From Spirochaetota bacterium (GTDB lineage Bacteria > Spirochaetota > UBA4802 > UBA5550), in NCBI GenBank assembly GCA_016929135.1, contig JAFGJK010000113.1, positions 1 to 64,000 on the forward strand: a stretch of DNA of 64,000 nucleotides, in the 5' to 3' direction. Positions 33,438 to 43,156 of the stretch are shown piece by piece; the first letter of the stretch is position 1, and every line of letters starts with the position of its first letter. The notes below the pieces were generated by a model, which saw only the letters and a program-made list of their open reading frames with translations, had not been told where the DNA came from and ran no database searches. Made by a program: the position numbers and the translations under genes.

Positions 33438-35282
33438 TTACTGCAGCTTGAAGAAATCTATCTCCCGCTTCAATTTCTGAGAGTTGTCGGCGATGTTTTC
33501 CGATATCGACGACAATTCCTCGCTGGAGGCGGAGTTGTTCTGGGTCGCGGCGCTTATCTGGGAAACCGATTTGACTATCTCCGCGATGCCCGATTTCTGT
33601 TCGTCCATAGCCTGCATGATTGCATCCGCCCTGGCCAGGAAATCCTCGGCGTCGTTTTTCAACACCTCGTTTATCTCTATGTCCTGCTTCGTCAGCTCGC
33701 CGATCCGGTTCACCACCGCGCCGAAGGAGCGCAGGCCGTCGAAGATCTGTTCGATCTTAGCGATCGCCTCGCCCAGCGCCTGGAATGACTTCTCCATCCC
33801 CCCGCTGGTGGTCTTCACGATCTCGGATATGTTTTTCGTGTTCTCCCCCGCCTGCTCCGCAAGCTTGCCGATCTCGTCCGCCACCACGGCGAAGCCCTTG
33901 CCGTATTCGCCCGCCCTGGCGGCCTCTATGCTCGCGTTAAGGCTCAGGAGATTCGTCCGGTCGGATATCTCGTTGATGAGGCCGGTATAGTCGAGCATCT
34001 GCCCCGCATCCCGCGTGGCGGTCTGCATCAGCTTCATCGTATCGCTTATCCTCCCCTTGACCTCCTCTATGTTCCTATCCAGCCCGGTCTTTACCTGCAT
34101 CGCCTGATCCATTTCCCTCCCCTCGTCGTTCACGATCCCGTAGAGCCGCTTGATGTTGTCGATGAGGACAAGGGTCCGCCCGTGCTGGTGCTCGATACTG
34201 CTGAATATAGACTCCCCCCCGGCCGAGATCTGCTCGAGGGAGGACATTATCTCCTCCACCGTGGCTGCCGTCTCAGAACTCTGCGACGCGAAGTTTTCGG
34301 CCGTTCCCGCCATCTCGCCGGCGGAGGTGTTGAGCTCGAATGACATGGCCTGGATCAGGGATACGACCTCGTGGATCCTGCGGAGCAGCCTGTTGATGTA
34401 CACGCTCATGGAACCCAGTTCGTCGGTGGTGATCATGGGAACGAGATCCGACCCGATCTCGCCGCGGGCGATACCGTCCAGCGAGGTCTCCATGCTCGAG
34501 ATCGTTTTCCGGGAAGATTTGGCGAAGAAATAGGCGGCGGTGCACGAGGTCGCAAGCATCAGGATCGACGTGAAGACGAAATGGAACACCAGGTTGTCGA
34601 GCCGCAGAAGCTGTAGGCTAATGAGCGTGCTGAAGATGATGAAGATTACCAGGGGGGGCAGCAGAACCGACACGACGACGAAGAGGATCCTGGGAAACAT
34701 GCGGAGCGGCCGGTACTCGCTGCCGTCGATGATTACATTGGCGAGACGGGGGTCCTTCAGATACCGCGACAGCGATATCTCCGACTGGAAATAGTAAAAG
34801 GCCGCGGTCAGGGGGGTGCACATGAAGGTGCCGCAGGCTATCAGAAGCAATCTCATTCCGTCCACCTGGCCGTACAGGGCGAAGTAGGCCGCCGCAATCC
34901 CGACGCCGATGGGGAACCGTATAAAAATCGATATCCCCTCGCGCCCGGGATGGAGCAGCAGCCTCAGCTTTATCGACCTGCGCTCCTCTTCACCCATCGC
35001 CCCGGTGCCGTTCAATGCCCTGAAGGCGCCCTTGAGGTTGCGTATCCTGGCTATCAAACCGCCCGCGAGGGTCAGCAGGGATCCCAGGAGGGAGCCGACG
35101 AAAATGATAGGAAGGACAGAGAAATAATCGCAGGTAATTATCATGAAATAGGCCAGGAGCATCACCGGAAGCGCGTAGGCGAACAGCTCCAGAGACAAGG
35201 AGAGCCGGAGGATGGGACGATCATATGTTTTCAATTGAGACCTCGCAGATTGTAGTACCTTTCCATACATGAATCGATGCAT
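33438..35282 (-). CDS. Methyl-accepting chemotaxis protein with six-helix membrane domain
   Basis: The 614-residue protein has an N-terminal domain with about six membrane helices (about 30-255), a HAMP domain (about 255-310) and a long signalling coiled coil. The coil contains the hairpin tip [21 protein letters not shown] followed by [17 protein letters not shown], which contacts CheA and CheW. There is no large periplasmic ligand domain, so the stimulus may be sensed in or at the membrane. The nearby genes are not flagellar or che genes. The start is weakly supported; an ATG four codons in is an alternative. Confidence 0.9.
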   Translation of the reverse strand: MHRFMYGKVLQSARSQLKTYDRPILRLSLSLELFAYALPVMLLAYFMIITCDYFSVLPIIFVGSLLGSLLTLAGGLIARIRNLKGAFRALNGTGAMGEEERRSIKLRLLLHPGREGISIFIRFPIGVGIAAAYFALYGQVDGMRLLLIACGTFMCTPLTAAFYYFQSEISLSRYLKDPRLANVIIDGSEYRPLRMFPRILFVVVSVLLPPLVIFIIFSTLISLQLLRLDNLVFHFVFTSILMLATSCTAAYFFAKSSRKTISSMETSLDGIARGEIGSDLVPMITTDELGSMSVYINRLLRRIHEVVSLIQAMSFELNTSAGEMAGTAENFASQSSETAATVEEIMSSLEQISAGGESIFSSIEHQHGRTLVLIDNIKRLYGIVNDEGREMDQAMQVKTGLDRNIEEVKGRISDTMKLMQTATRDAGQMLDYTGLINEISDRTNLLSLNASIEAARAGEYGKGFAVVADEIGKLAEQAGENTKNISEIVKTTSGGMEKSFQALGEAIAKIEQIFDGLRSFGAVVNRIGELTKQDIEINEVLKNDAEDFLARADAIMQAMDEQKSGIAEIVKSVSQISAATQNNSASSEELSSISENIADNSQKLKREIDFFKLQ

Positions 35283-35335
35283 TGATCATGCATGCCAGAG
35301 ACAAGAAAACCACCTCCCGACAATGCCGCAGGCGC

Positions 35336-36160
35336 TCACCCCTGCTCGCCCCGCAGGCTTCTGAAGGTGCCGATAATCTTCGCCATTACGGGATTCAACA
35401 AGCCCGGCCAGATCCGATAGAGTATCCACAGGAGGGACGCATCCAGGGGAAAGGTTATGATCCCCTTGTTCCTGCGGACGCCGGCAAGAATCTTCCTGGC
35501 CGCTTTTTCCGGTTCTATCATCATGACGGGGAGCATATCCCTCGCCTTCTCCCACCCCACATTGAGAACGATCCCTTCCTTGAAAATATTGGATTGTATG
35601 TTTCCCGGACAGGCGACGGTTATCTTCACCCCCAGTTCCCTGGCCTCGGCCCGAAGGGAGCTCGAAAGCCCCACGATGGCGTGCTTCGTGGTTGAATAGG
35701 GGGTTGCGGTGGGATACGGCACCAGCCCCGCCACGGAGGCGGTATTGACGATGTGCCCGAAGCCCTGCTTGACCATCAGCGCGTACGCGGTGGTCGTTCC
35801 GTTGATTGCCCCCCAAAGGTTCACCTCAACGATTCTGCGGAAATGCCGGGTGGTGACATCCCGCATGTCCCCCACGACCAGTATTCCCGCATTGTTGAAA
35901 ATAATATCGAGCCGCTTGTACTCCCCGGCGATCCTCTGGATGAGCTTTTTGAAATCCCCGATCTTTGTGACATCCAGCTGTACGGCCACGGCCCTGCCGC
36001 CCCGCGCCTTGATCTCCGCGGCCGTCTGCCGCGCGCCCCTCAGATTGATGTCGGCGACGGTCACGACGGCCCCGCCGATCCCCAGAAGCTTTGACAGCTC
36101 CCGGCCCAGACCCGAGGCGCCTCCGGTGACGATCACCACCTTCTCCCTGAAATAGTCCAT
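35336..36160 (-). CDS. Short-chain dehydrogenase/reductase (SDR)
   Basis: The 274-residue protein starts MDYFREKVVIVTGGASGLGRE (TGGASGLG nucleotide site), has NNAG in IIFNNAGILVVGD, a catalytic Ser in NTASVAG, and YSTTK. The C-terminal quarter has EKAARKILAGVRRNKGIIT and a hydrophobic end (LLWILYRIWPGLLNPVMAK), common in membrane-associated SDRs acting on fatty or sterol-like substrates. The start at 36160 has GGAGGGAGG directly upstream. A promoter with an 18-bp palindrome in its spacer precedes it, so expression is likely repressor-controlled. Confidence 0.88.
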   Translation of the reverse strand: MDYFREKVVIVTGGASGLGRELSKLLGIGGAVVTVADINLRGARQTAAEIKARGGRAVAVQLDVTKIGDFKKLIQRIAGEYKRLDIIFNNAGILVVGDMRDVTTRHFRRIVEVNLWGAINGTTTAYALMVKQGFGHIVNTASVAGLVPYPTATPYSTTKHAIVGLSSSLRAEARELGVKITVACPGNIQSNIFKEGIVLNVGWEKARDMLPVMMIEPEKAARKILAGVRRNKGIITFPLDASLLWILYRIWPGLLNPVMAKIIGTFRSLRGEQG

Positions 36161-36190
36161 CCTCCCTCCCGCACAAAGAATTGTCTTTAT

Positions 36191-36219
36191 ACTATAGTTG
36201 TGCCGTGAAATCACGGCAA
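36191..36219 (-). promoter_or_regulatory. Sigma70-type promoter of the SDR gene
   Basis: On the minus strand TTGCCG (36219-36214) and TATAGT (36196-36191) are 17 bp apart, with transcription starting close to 36184 and a leader of about 24 nt. Confidence 0.6.
36201..36218. promoter_or_regulatory. 18-bp palindrome in the promoter spacer, candidate operator
   Basis: TGCCGTGA and TCACGGCA are perfect 8-bp half-sites around AA, filling the spacer between the -35 and -10 boxes. A TetR-like or similar dimeric repressor bound here would block RNA polymerase. Confidence 0.6.
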
Positions 36220-36553
36220 TGCATTTCGAATTGATTGTTCGCCCCCGGAACAAGACTGTATTTATATCTTCCGGGAAACGCGAGAGTATGTCACACTGTT
36301 TCCTGTGACGTACTAACACAGCACATGGTGGTGATCAAGCGAAAAATGTCACTACTTGTGAGAGCCTGCTGTTCGTTATGTCGCCGTGGCGCGGGGGCGC
36401 TCAATGACCCGGAGGCGGGTCGGTCTAGTTTGTGATGAGGGTGGTCTGCATATCGAAATGAACATGCTAGGAGTTGGCAACGTGATAGTCAACGCGAGCA
36501 GGAGCAGGAGGGAGTCCGGGCGCCCGGCTTGAGGTGCCGGGTGCCCGGGATGC

Positions 36554-37459
36554 TCAATCCCCTATTCTGAAATTGTAGACCGCGGAGACCATGACGCCGT
36601 AAAACTGGTCGCGGTTTTCATGTCCCGACTTGGCCACCTGCGCCGTCAGGTCCCCGCCGGACCTGAGATAATGGATATACTGGTACCTGAAGCCCAGCGA
36701 TATGGTGGTGGAGGCCGATTCGATGTAATAGGCCAGAGAAAGGGTCGTATTGGCCCCGGGGCTTATAAAATACCCGGTGCCGTTGTCAGGCAGGATATAC
36801 CCCAGATAGAGCATTCGGGAATCCAGCCGGATAACGTTGAGCATACCGATGGCGGAGACGTTCCAGAGTACGAAGAAATTGCTTCCCACCGGAATCGTGA
36901 AAGATACTCCCAGTCCGAGACCGTATCCGTTGAAATCCATTGTCCCGCTTCCGGGGCACGGATACGGCGTGGCTCCCACCATGAGAATGGCTCCGCCGCT
37001 ACGGTCTATGGAGTAGTGCTGGTATTTGAATCCGACGAAAAATTTCATGACCTCCGAAATGCGGTAGCTTAGCGTCGAGTCGAGATCGTGCTTCCATACA
37101 TCCTGGCTTGATTCGGAAAAGCCGGGCAAGTAGTATGGGGCCGACATTATGGGAAAATATCCCCTGTTGGAGTGGCTCATCCTGTACCTGCCGAACACGT
37201 AGACGGTGGAGAGGTTCCAGCTGCCGCTCCCCAGGGTGACGATGGGGCCGTAGAGAAAGTCGGGATCGATCGTGAAACTGTCACCCACGGTGACCTGGTT
37301 TTTCCCCGTGTGGTTCAGGTAGTATTCCACTGCCGGGTTCCACCACGCAAACCAGGAGGCCAGGCCGACGCCCAGCTCCATGGCATGAGCCCTGGCGGGG
37401 ATCATGGCCGCGGCGCAGAGAGCGGCGGCCAGAACGACTCCTGAAATCATTTTTTTCAT
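36554..37459 (-). CDS. Outer-membrane beta-barrel protein (porin-like)
   Basis: The 301-residue protein has a Sec signal (MKKMISGVVLAAALCAAAMIPARAHA) and a mature region of alternating strands such as LSTVYVFGRYRMSH, KFFVGFKYQHYSID, GLGLGVSFTIPVG and STTISLGFRYQYIHYL. Some ten to twelve such strands can be counted, suggesting a barrel for transport or substrate entry (compare MetA-pathway/phenol-degradation or FadL-like barrels). The start has AGGAGG seven bases upstream. It is the only gene between an SDR and a long non-coding region. Function unknown. Confidence 0.75.
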   Translation of the reverse strand: MKKMISGVVLAAALCAAAMIPARAHAMELGVGLASWFAWWNPAVEYYLNHTGKNQVTVGDSFTIDPDFLYGPIVTLGSGSWNLSTVYVFGRYRMSHSNRGYFPIMSAPYYLPGFSESSQDVWKHDLDSTLSYRISEVMKFFVGFKYQHYSIDRSGGAILMVGATPYPCPGSGTMDFNGYGLGLGVSFTIPVGSNFFVLWNVSAIGMLNVIRLDSRMLYLGYILPDNGTGYFISPGANTTLSLAYYIESASTTISLGFRYQYIHYLRSGGDLTAQVAKSGHENRDQFYGVMVSAVYNFRIGD

Positions 37460-38329
37460 ATGCTTCCTCCTGATGCTGTATTTATATACCGATGAAGATC
37501 AGCCATCACAGGAACGGTATCGAACGCAGGGTTTCGGAGACCCGGGTTTGTTTTAAAACTACCCTCTCTATTTTTCATGAAAATGGCATCCATAGGTACA
37601 AGGCCACGGTTAATTTTTTCCGGATTGCTGCTACAGTGCGTGAGCAGTCACCCCGCACACAAAAAAAGTATCGTACAGAAAGTTACATGCGATACAACCG
37701 GTTTGCCAGTGATACATTCTCAGCCTGCCCGCGCCATCATATATATTCTTGCAGATAGCCCGACTGTCATACGCATAATCCCCCTGTTCCACTTCCGCCC
37801 TGCTCGATTCCGTAACGATGCGCCCCTGCCGATGTCATGCTGAATGCGGTGAGATCCGGGGCATGTCCTCCAATTTTGTTAATGCTATCATCCGGGCATG
37901 AATCACGTCATCCGTATAAATACGTAGAATGCTTTTTTTCTATATAGGAAGTTACACGCAACACAATGAGCGTTGTCGGCCGCGATCCCATGGTGGAACA
38001 TCATCGAAGTGCCGATCATGCTCCCCTCTTAAATTCTGTGTATTTCAAAAAGAATGCTGTTCCCCGGCCTCCCGAGGCAAAAACTACGGGGTCTCCCTTT
38101 CCCTTGAAAGCAGAAAGCTTTTCCCCAGGTCCAAGGATTGTACTTGTAACGGGTGTAACCCGTGAGGCGGAAAAAAAATTCCGTTTTTTGGTCCGGATCG
38201 AGGCAGCTTCGACATCGGGATGATCTGCGAGACCCGCACGGGCAGCGCCTCCGCAACAGGTATATTTCCCGCAATGCGCCGACACATGCCTGCCTGCGCC
38301 GACGTTGAGGATTATCGGAAATACCCTGA
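37460..38329. other. Long non-coding region with repeat copy A
   Basis: This 870-bp region separates two minus-strand genes. It holds repeat copy A (37949-38028), a partial match to its left end near 37672-37690, and a short hairpin ACGGGT/ACCCGT near 38146. I find no protein-like frame; base composition is less GC-rich than in genes. Confidence 0.55.
37949..38028 (-). repeat. Dispersed intergenic repeat, copy A
   Basis: This 80-bp copy shares an exact 19-mer (TGTCGGCCGCGATCCCATG) and most other positions with copy B at 40005-40084, and is related to copies C and D. All four lie between genes in the same orientation. Confidence 0.7.
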
Positions 38330-39916
38330 CTATTTTTTTGGAACAAACAGCGAATTCCCGCCGTTGAATCTCCTGTGCAGGATCAGATCAATCACCTGGA
38401 CGGCTCCCATCATCGTGCCATACAGGCCGTGGGCGAATTTCGGCTGGTACAGGTTATGCACGGGCGTTTTCATCGGGATCCGCTTCGGGCCGAACTGGGT
38501 GACCAGCGACGCGATGTCATAGATGCTCCCCGTGGGGGATCCCGAATACCGCGCATAGGTCGCAGGAGTGGCGATGTCCTTTACCACGATATGCTTTGTA
38601 AGGTCGGGGATGAAATACTTCTCCGCAATACCTATCAGAAAATCGGCCCATTGTTCCTTTTTATTCCTGTATTTCTCGTAATCCGTTTCACGGAGCTCCT
38701 TCCATCCGTTCAAGGCCCATGGAGTGCTCCGGATGGTAACGGTGTTTTTTGCCCCGGTCGTAAGGGAAGGACAGATCACGGCCACGTGAAAGCAGTCACC
38801 GGAAAATCCGTGATCGCCGGAAAGGAATTCATCGAACAAATTCTCCGCGGTCCCCAATCCGGTTGAAACAACATTGTACGGATAATCCAGGTCGAGTTTC
38901 GTCATATCGATCCCGTCATCAAGACCGAGGGCGACATTGATTGATGAGGGGGACATTATCGTGCCCTTCAGTTTCTTCACATATTCAGGCGGCAGGTTTT
39001 CGTCGCCCACAAGATCATGCATCGCGCGCATCGGATCGATGGTGGTTATGATCTTTTCAGCCCGGATACTGTCCGGATTGTTCCTGAGCTTTATTCCGGT
39101 CACCACACCATTATTCGTCTCAATCCTTTCGACTTCCGAATTGAAAAGTATCTCGCCTTCAAGACTCTGGTATTTCCGGGCCAGCTTCGCGGGATACTCA
39201 TCGAAAAAGCCCAATGGCCTGAAGCACCTGGTCATCGAGGAGAGCATCGCTCCGGTGGCAAGAATGGCCGAGGCCCGGTCTGACGGAACGCCCGAGAATG
39301 AGGTAAACGTTTCCATCACCTCTCTCAGCCTCGTATCCGTGATGCCGAATTTATCGAGCAATTCCGAGTAGGTGCGGTTAAGGTTGGCGATCACCTTGGG
39401 AGCCCTGAGCAGGGTCCCGAGGTTGTCCATCAGCGTGGCGTTGGCCTTGAGCTTCCGGACCTGTGCAAAGAGGTCAACCGAGTATTGCATCAGGGCCCGT
39501 ATCTTTTCCGCATCACCCGGGAATGTTTCGGTGAGGTACGCGGTGAAGTGTTCCGACCCCGCGGGGATTTTGTATTCGTCCACCGTGTCGCCGTGGACGA
39601 CCAGTCTCCGCATGAAATTATTCTCGTATCTCTTCAGCGGCAGGTCGATTTCCAGGTAATCGAGGATGTCGGTAATGTCAGGAAAGAGCTGTGTGGTCTC
39701 AAAAACGTAGCCTCCCTTTTCATAGGCGGTGCTGTAGCCCCCGGGATAGGAGTTTTTTTCGATTATGAGCGTCTTCATTCCCGAGGTGTTTTTCTGCCAG
39801 AGCAATCCGCACGCCAGGCCGCTCAATCCGGCTCCGATAATGATTAGGTCGTATCGGTTTTTACCGGAATAGTTCGACACTATCGTATCGCGCATTAACT
39901 GCTGATGTGTATTCAT
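38330..39916 (-). CDS. Phytoene desaturase/retinol saturase-like FAD-dependent oxidoreductase
   Basis: The 528-residue protein has the FAD-binding dinucleotide motif IIIGAGLSGLACGLL (about 25-39), then EKNSYPGGYSTAYEKGGYVFET, the second half of the fold typical for CrtI/carotenoid isomerase-like enzymes. The C-terminus has GSPTGSIYDIASLVTQFGP and GLYGTMMGAVQVIDLILHRR, the flavin-contact end of that family. Such enzymes desaturate, saturate or isomerise polyenes and lipids. No carotenoid genes are nearby, so the substrate is open. AGGAGG lies eight bases upstream of the ATG. Confidence 0.85.
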   Translation of the reverse strand: MNTHQQLMRDTIVSNYSGKNRYDLIIIGAGLSGLACGLLWQKNTSGMKTLIIEKNSYPGGYSTAYEKGGYVFETTQLFPDITDILDYLEIDLPLKRYENNFMRRLVVHGDTVDEYKIPAGSEHFTAYLTETFPGDAEKIRALMQYSVDLFAQVRKLKANATLMDNLGTLLRAPKVIANLNRTYSELLDKFGITDTRLREVMETFTSFSGVPSDRASAILATGAMLSSMTRCFRPLGFFDEYPAKLARKYQSLEGEILFNSEVERIETNNGVVTGIKLRNNPDSIRAEKIITTIDPMRAMHDLVGDENLPPEYVKKLKGTIMSPSSINVALGLDDGIDMTKLDLDYPYNVVSTGLGTAENLFDEFLSGDHGFSGDCFHVAVICPSLTTGAKNTVTIRSTPWALNGWKELRETDYEKYRNKKEQWADFLIGIAEKYFIPDLTKHIVVKDIATPATYARYSGSPTGSIYDIASLVTQFGPKRIPMKTPVHNLYQPKFAHGLYGTMMGAVQVIDLILHRRFNGGNSLFVPKK

Positions 39917-40004
39917 GTTCCCATCCTCCTGCCAATTGAAAATTTGTCAATGTATCATGTCAAAGTTACAAATCAGCCGAGCACATGTCAGATGAATATA
40001 TATG

Positions 40005-40084
40005 AAATTCCATGCGGCACAATGGATGCTGTCGGCCGCGATCCCATGATGGAACCACGCCGGAATGCCGGTCACGCTCCCCTC
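40005..40084 (-). repeat. Dispersed intergenic repeat, copy B
   Basis: See copy A: the two align over about 75 bp without gaps, including an identical 19-mer and the shared end GCTCCCCTC. Confidence 0.7.
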
Positions 40085-40255
40085 GCAATTTTCACACACG
40101 CAACAGATCGGTGAAAAACCGTTTCGAATTTCGTAAATTCCTCATTATACCCGATTCAGAGAATACTCCCATAGCGCCGGGAGATATTCAAGCAGAAAAT
40201 TGGGGGTCCGGAGACCCGATTCGTTATCCTTATGTTGCCATGCCACGGTCCCTTC

Positions 40256-40408
40256 GGCGCCTCGATACGTCGGCAACTGCCCTGCCGCCTGCTCGGCGAC
40301 CGGCTCTCCTGTGCCATCGCGCGTGAGACGCACAATCGTCAGCATCCCAACAGTGGATTTCCGCTGGAACCTGCCCCGACGCAGGCGGGGAACGGGGGCG
40401 GGAATGAC
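40256..40408. repeat. Composite intergenic repeat, first site
   Basis: In order: GGCGCCTCGATAC, GGCGACCGG, CAGTGGAT, and GGGAATGAC near a degenerate CATTCCCGC-type hairpin. The same words occur in the same order at 55281-55533. Confidence 0.5.
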
Positions 40409-40547
40409 GAATTCATCGAATACGTTGAATTCATGACAGCATCATACATTGCGCATGGAGGTCATGCAAATCGGAATGCGCCAAGGAGGGGGGGTACAGA
40501 ACACCCTCCCCGTTAACTTCGCTCACCCTGCGCAGGGCGAGGCATCA

Positions 40548-41243
40548 CTATTTTTTGATGCACAGATAGGCCATGTAGCTGTTCTCGTCCACAAGCTTCC
40601 GGAAGGCGAAGCCGGCCCGCTCCAGCATCCCCTCGATGATCCAGTCATAGGTGGAGAACTCCTCCCTCAGGTGAGTGATGGATTCCCGGTAGAATGTCTC
40701 GTCCCGCTCCCGGTATCCCCCGGTCCAGGTCGCCACCCTGGCGTCCAGCTCCGCCACGGGGCAGGAGAAGATCACGTCACCCAGGAAGAGCCTCCCCCCC
40801 TCCGCGAGCGCGTCGTGGATCCTCTTCAGGGCCACGGCCTTCCAGAGGTCCGGCAGGTGGTGCAGGGCCGCGCCGGTGACGATGAAGTCGAACGGGTCAT
40901 CCGGTATATCGAAGGAGAGGAAGCCCCGGTGCACCCACCGGATATTTCCCCTCCCCTCCTTTTCGGCCATGGATCTCGCATAGCGCAGCATCGTCTCCGA
41001 CACGTCCGCGGCGACGACCCGCCGGCAGACCCTCGATGCCGCCACCGCGAAGTGCCCGGTGCCGGTGCCGATCTCCAGGAGGTCGTGCTCCGGCCCGGCC
41101 CCCAGGGCCCTCATGATCAGCTCCGATTCCCGCCCGTAGTCCCTGAAGGTGGACATCTTGGCGTCGTAGGCCTCCACCGTGACGAGGTCGGTGTAGTCGG
41201 TCCCCACCTGGGTGAACTCGTCGAAGTACCATTCCGGCATCAT
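40548..41243 (-). CDS. Class I SAM-dependent methyltransferase
   Basis: The 231-residue protein has motif I EIGTGTG at 57-63, an acidic residue after the second strand (VVAADVSETML), and the FDFIVTGAALHHLPDLWKA region typical of Methyltransf_11/25 enzymes, followed by ALAEGGRLFLGDV. The substrate is unknown. The start MMPEWYFDEF has GGGAGG six bases upstream. A plus-strand open frame of over 1 kb overlaps it but is only its complement. Confidence 0.85.
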   Translation of the reverse strand: MMPEWYFDEFTQVGTDYTDLVTVEAYDAKMSTFRDYGRESELIMRALGAGPEHDLLEIGTGTGHFAVAASRVCRRVVAADVSETMLRYARSMAEKEGRGNIRWVHRGFLSFDIPDDPFDFIVTGAALHHLPDLWKAVALKRIHDALAEGGRLFLGDVIFSCPVAELDARVATWTGGYRERDETFYRESITHLREEFSTYDWIIEGMLERAGFAFRKLVDENSYMAYLCIKK

Positions 41244-41324
41244 AAGAGGCCTCCCGTTGGTGATATTAGTGAATCATACATATGGAAGAGACATCGACGT
41301 AACTGTGGTATCGACGGCAACGGG

Positions 41325-41738
41325 TCACTTCACGATGATACCGCTCTCGTCGAATGCGTCCCTGCAGAAAGAGAGGAGGCCGGCATTCTCGATATAGTAC
41401 TGTTTGCCCCGATGTTTCAGAATATGTATCGATTCCCTCCCCACGTCGACGGTTATGACCTGCGATCTGAAGGCGCTTCCGCCGGCGGCCCAAATCGTGT
41501 ACTCCCCATGGAAATCCACCGCCCTGCCTGCCCTTACTGAGGAACGGAGCAGCCGGACGAACTCCCCGGAGCGGCTGTTGATGTTTTTGCACACTGGTCC
41601 CCGGGCCACGGTGAGAAATACCCGACCCCCTTCGATTCCGGCCCCGGACAGGATCCCGTTAATGTCACGCTCGTCGGGACCGCAGGAGGAAAAGGATAAC
41701 AGGATAAGGAAAGATACCGCCGCCGCATATACTCGCAT
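41325..41738 (-). CDS. Small lipoprotein of unknown function
   Basis: The 137-residue product starts MRVYAAAVSFLILLSFSSC, with lipobox FSSC, and GGAGG stands seven bases before the ATG at 41738. The mature part has Cys at GPVCKNINSR, a beta-rich core with DFHGEYTIWAAGG and RSQVITVDVGRESIHIL, and a C-terminal SFCRDAF. I recognise no family. It lies on the same strand as a GNAT gene (56 bp upstream), possibly in one transcript. Confidence 0.7.
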   Translation of the reverse strand: MRVYAAAVSFLILLSFSSCGPDERDINGILSGAGIEGGRVFLTVARGPVCKNINSRSGEFVRLLRSSVRAGRAVDFHGEYTIWAAGGSAFRSQVITVDVGRESIHILKHRGKQYYIENAGLLSFCRDAFDESGIIVK

Positions 41739-41794
41739 GATGATCCCTCCAGTCTCGCATTCGTGGTTCTCCGCCGGCTCATCTGCCCGAACCA

Positions 41795-42292
41795 TCACAG
41801 CCTCTTCCCCATGAGGATTATGTTGTCGTAGCGGCCGTCGAGCTTTCGCGCATCGATCCGCTCCCCCTCGCGGAGAAACCCGGCCCGCTGGTACATCCCC
41901 AGGGCGACGGTATTGCTGGCGAAGACCTCCAGCTCCACCTTCTCCAGGCCGTTCACCTTCTTTGCGTGTTCCAGGGCGAGGCGCAGCAGGGCGCCGCCGA
42001 TCCCCCTCCCGCGGCAGGGTGCCAGGACACCCATGCCCAGGACGCCCACATGGTCGAGCCCCTCGAAGCCCTTGGGCAGGACGTCGCACCACCCAACCAC
42101 GGAATCGCCGTCCAGGGCGTAGTACTGGGCCAAGTTGTTCCGCTCGATGTTCTGCACGAAGGCGATCGTGCTCTCCTCGGGAAAGCCCACCGTGGCGGCC
42201 AGGTACGTGCGCTCCCTGGCCACGGAATCCACGGCCCTGCAGTAGGAGGCGGCGTACCGCTCCGAGGCCTTGACGTATCGTATCCCGTTCAT
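41795..42292 (-). CDS. GNAT-family N-acetyltransferase
   Basis: The 165-residue protein (start at 42292 with GGAGG five bases upstream) has the GNAT fold: a strand with VVGWCDVLPKGFEGLDHVG, then VLGMGVLAPCRGRGIGGALL, whose RGRGIG loop binds acetyl-CoA, and the C-terminal VFASNTVALGMYQRAGF with the usual Tyr. The target amine is unknown. It follows the DUF3795 gene by 34 bp on the same strand, likely cotranscribed. Confidence 0.88.
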   Translation of the reverse strand: MNGIRYVKASERYAASYCRAVDSVARERTYLAATVGFPEESTIAFVQNIERNNLAQYYALDGDSVVGWCDVLPKGFEGLDHVGVLGMGVLAPCRGRGIGGALLRLALEHAKKVNGLEKVELEVFASNTVALGMYQRAGFLREGERIDARKLDGRYDNIILMGKRL

Positions 42293-42326
42293 GGCATCCT
42301 CCGCCGGCGCTGCATGAAGCGGCACC

Positions 42327-42671
42327 CTATTCATACTTCCCGTACTGCATCCTCCAGCCGTTGGCGATGGAGAAAAAGCGCTCATAGCCGTGTTTTCGAA
42401 TGAACATCAGCGCTTCCCTATATTTCCCGTACTTGTAGCCCTTCTTGGCGAAGAATGCCTGCAGCCTTTCACAGGACCCCAGGTCAGGGCAGTCGGCGCA
42501 GGACACGTATCCCTTCCCGATACAGCAGATCTTCATGACGCACCTGGCCCTGGAAAGGTCCCGGGACCCGTCGTCGTAACCGATTGTGCAGCCCCTGCAG
42601 GCACCATCCCCGAAGGCCCTGCAGGTCTTGCAGTAGGCGCCGCAGCACCCGAGAAGCGTGGCGTCGTCCAT
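42327..42671 (-). CDS. DUF3795 cysteine-rich protein
   Basis: The 114-residue protein has the DUF3795 Cys pattern: CCGAYCKTCRAFGDGACRGC near the N-terminus, then RCVMKICCIGKGYVSCADCPD and CERLQAFF. It is the second such protein in the window (28425-28763). A metal or cluster is presumed; no function is known. It begins a set of minus-strand genes followed by the GNAT gene. Confidence 0.85.
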   Translation of the reverse strand: MDDATLLGCCGAYCKTCRAFGDGACRGCTIGYDDGSRDLSRARCVMKICCIGKGYVSCADCPDLGSCERLQAFFAKKGYKYGKYREALMFIRKHGYERFFSIANGWRMQYGKYE

Positions 42672-42861
42672 GCTCGCAGTGTTTCAGGGAGGCACGGGGA
42701 TTGCAAGCAGTATATGAGGGTGACAGGGGCCCGAGGAAGCTGTGCGCGGTTACAGTTTTTTTACTGAAACTCGATCCCGGACAGTGACCGTCGGCCTTGA
42801 AAATTCCTGCAACCCTGTATTTGTTATTAACCCTTCCGGCAAGGAGTCTTCTGTAATAAAA

Positions 42862-43095
42862 CTACTCGCTGGCGGAACTGCCGTAAATGAAAATAATGAT
42901 GAACTCCTTACCGGGCATCGTCTCATCTTCGGTGGCATCCAGCGTTTCAGGGTAGCCGTCCGGATGCAACCGTACGATCAAATCCTCAAATTGCTCATTG
43001 GTATAAGAGCCTTGAAAGCCTTCATGGATCAACGTATAGGATACGTTACATTCCTTCTCAGCGAGACACCTGTTGCAGAACAGCAGGGCCAGCAA
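42862..43095 (-). CDS. Possible small protein or fragment (77 aa)
   Basis: A minus-strand frame beginning at a TTG has a protein-like reading: LFCNRCLAEKECNVSYTLI, then SYTNEQFEDLIVRLHPDG, ending EFIIIFIYGSSASE. Its codons look used, but no ribosome site of note precedes the start and a stop lies just upstream. It may be a fragment of a longer lost gene. No family was recognised. Confidence 0.35.
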   Translation of the reverse strand: MLALLFCNRCLAEKECNVSYTLIHEGFQGSYTNEQFEDLIVRLHPDGYPETLDATEDETMPGKEFIIIFIYGSSASE

Positions 43096-43156
43096 CGGTG
43101 CCCCGGAGACTCAAGTCCCGTACCGGTGCCCGGGGTTCGCGAAGGGCGGAGGGGCA

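Larger units (their letters stand above)
36161..36553. other. Regulatory and non-coding region left of a barrel gene
   Basis: About 390 bp. The left end holds the SDR promoter and palindrome; the remainder has only short frames and a 6-bp hairpin (GTCACA/TGTGAC near 36290). Confidence 0.45.
39917..40547. other. Non-coding region with two repeat types
   Basis: This 630-bp region holds repeat copy B (40005-40084) and a composite intergenic repeat (40256-40408) related to one at 55281-55533. A hairpin GGGTC-CGGA-GACCC lies near 40204. No gene is seen. Confidence 0.6.

Noticed and set aside
37949..40084. Small peptides encoded by repeat copies A and B
   Set aside because: Similar peptides appear in several frames on both strands because the DNA is conserved; no start or ribosome site is shared.
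40449..41540. Plus-strand frame of 363 codons over the methyltransferase gene
   Set aside because: The minus-strand methyltransferase has motif I, a ribosome site and natural codons.
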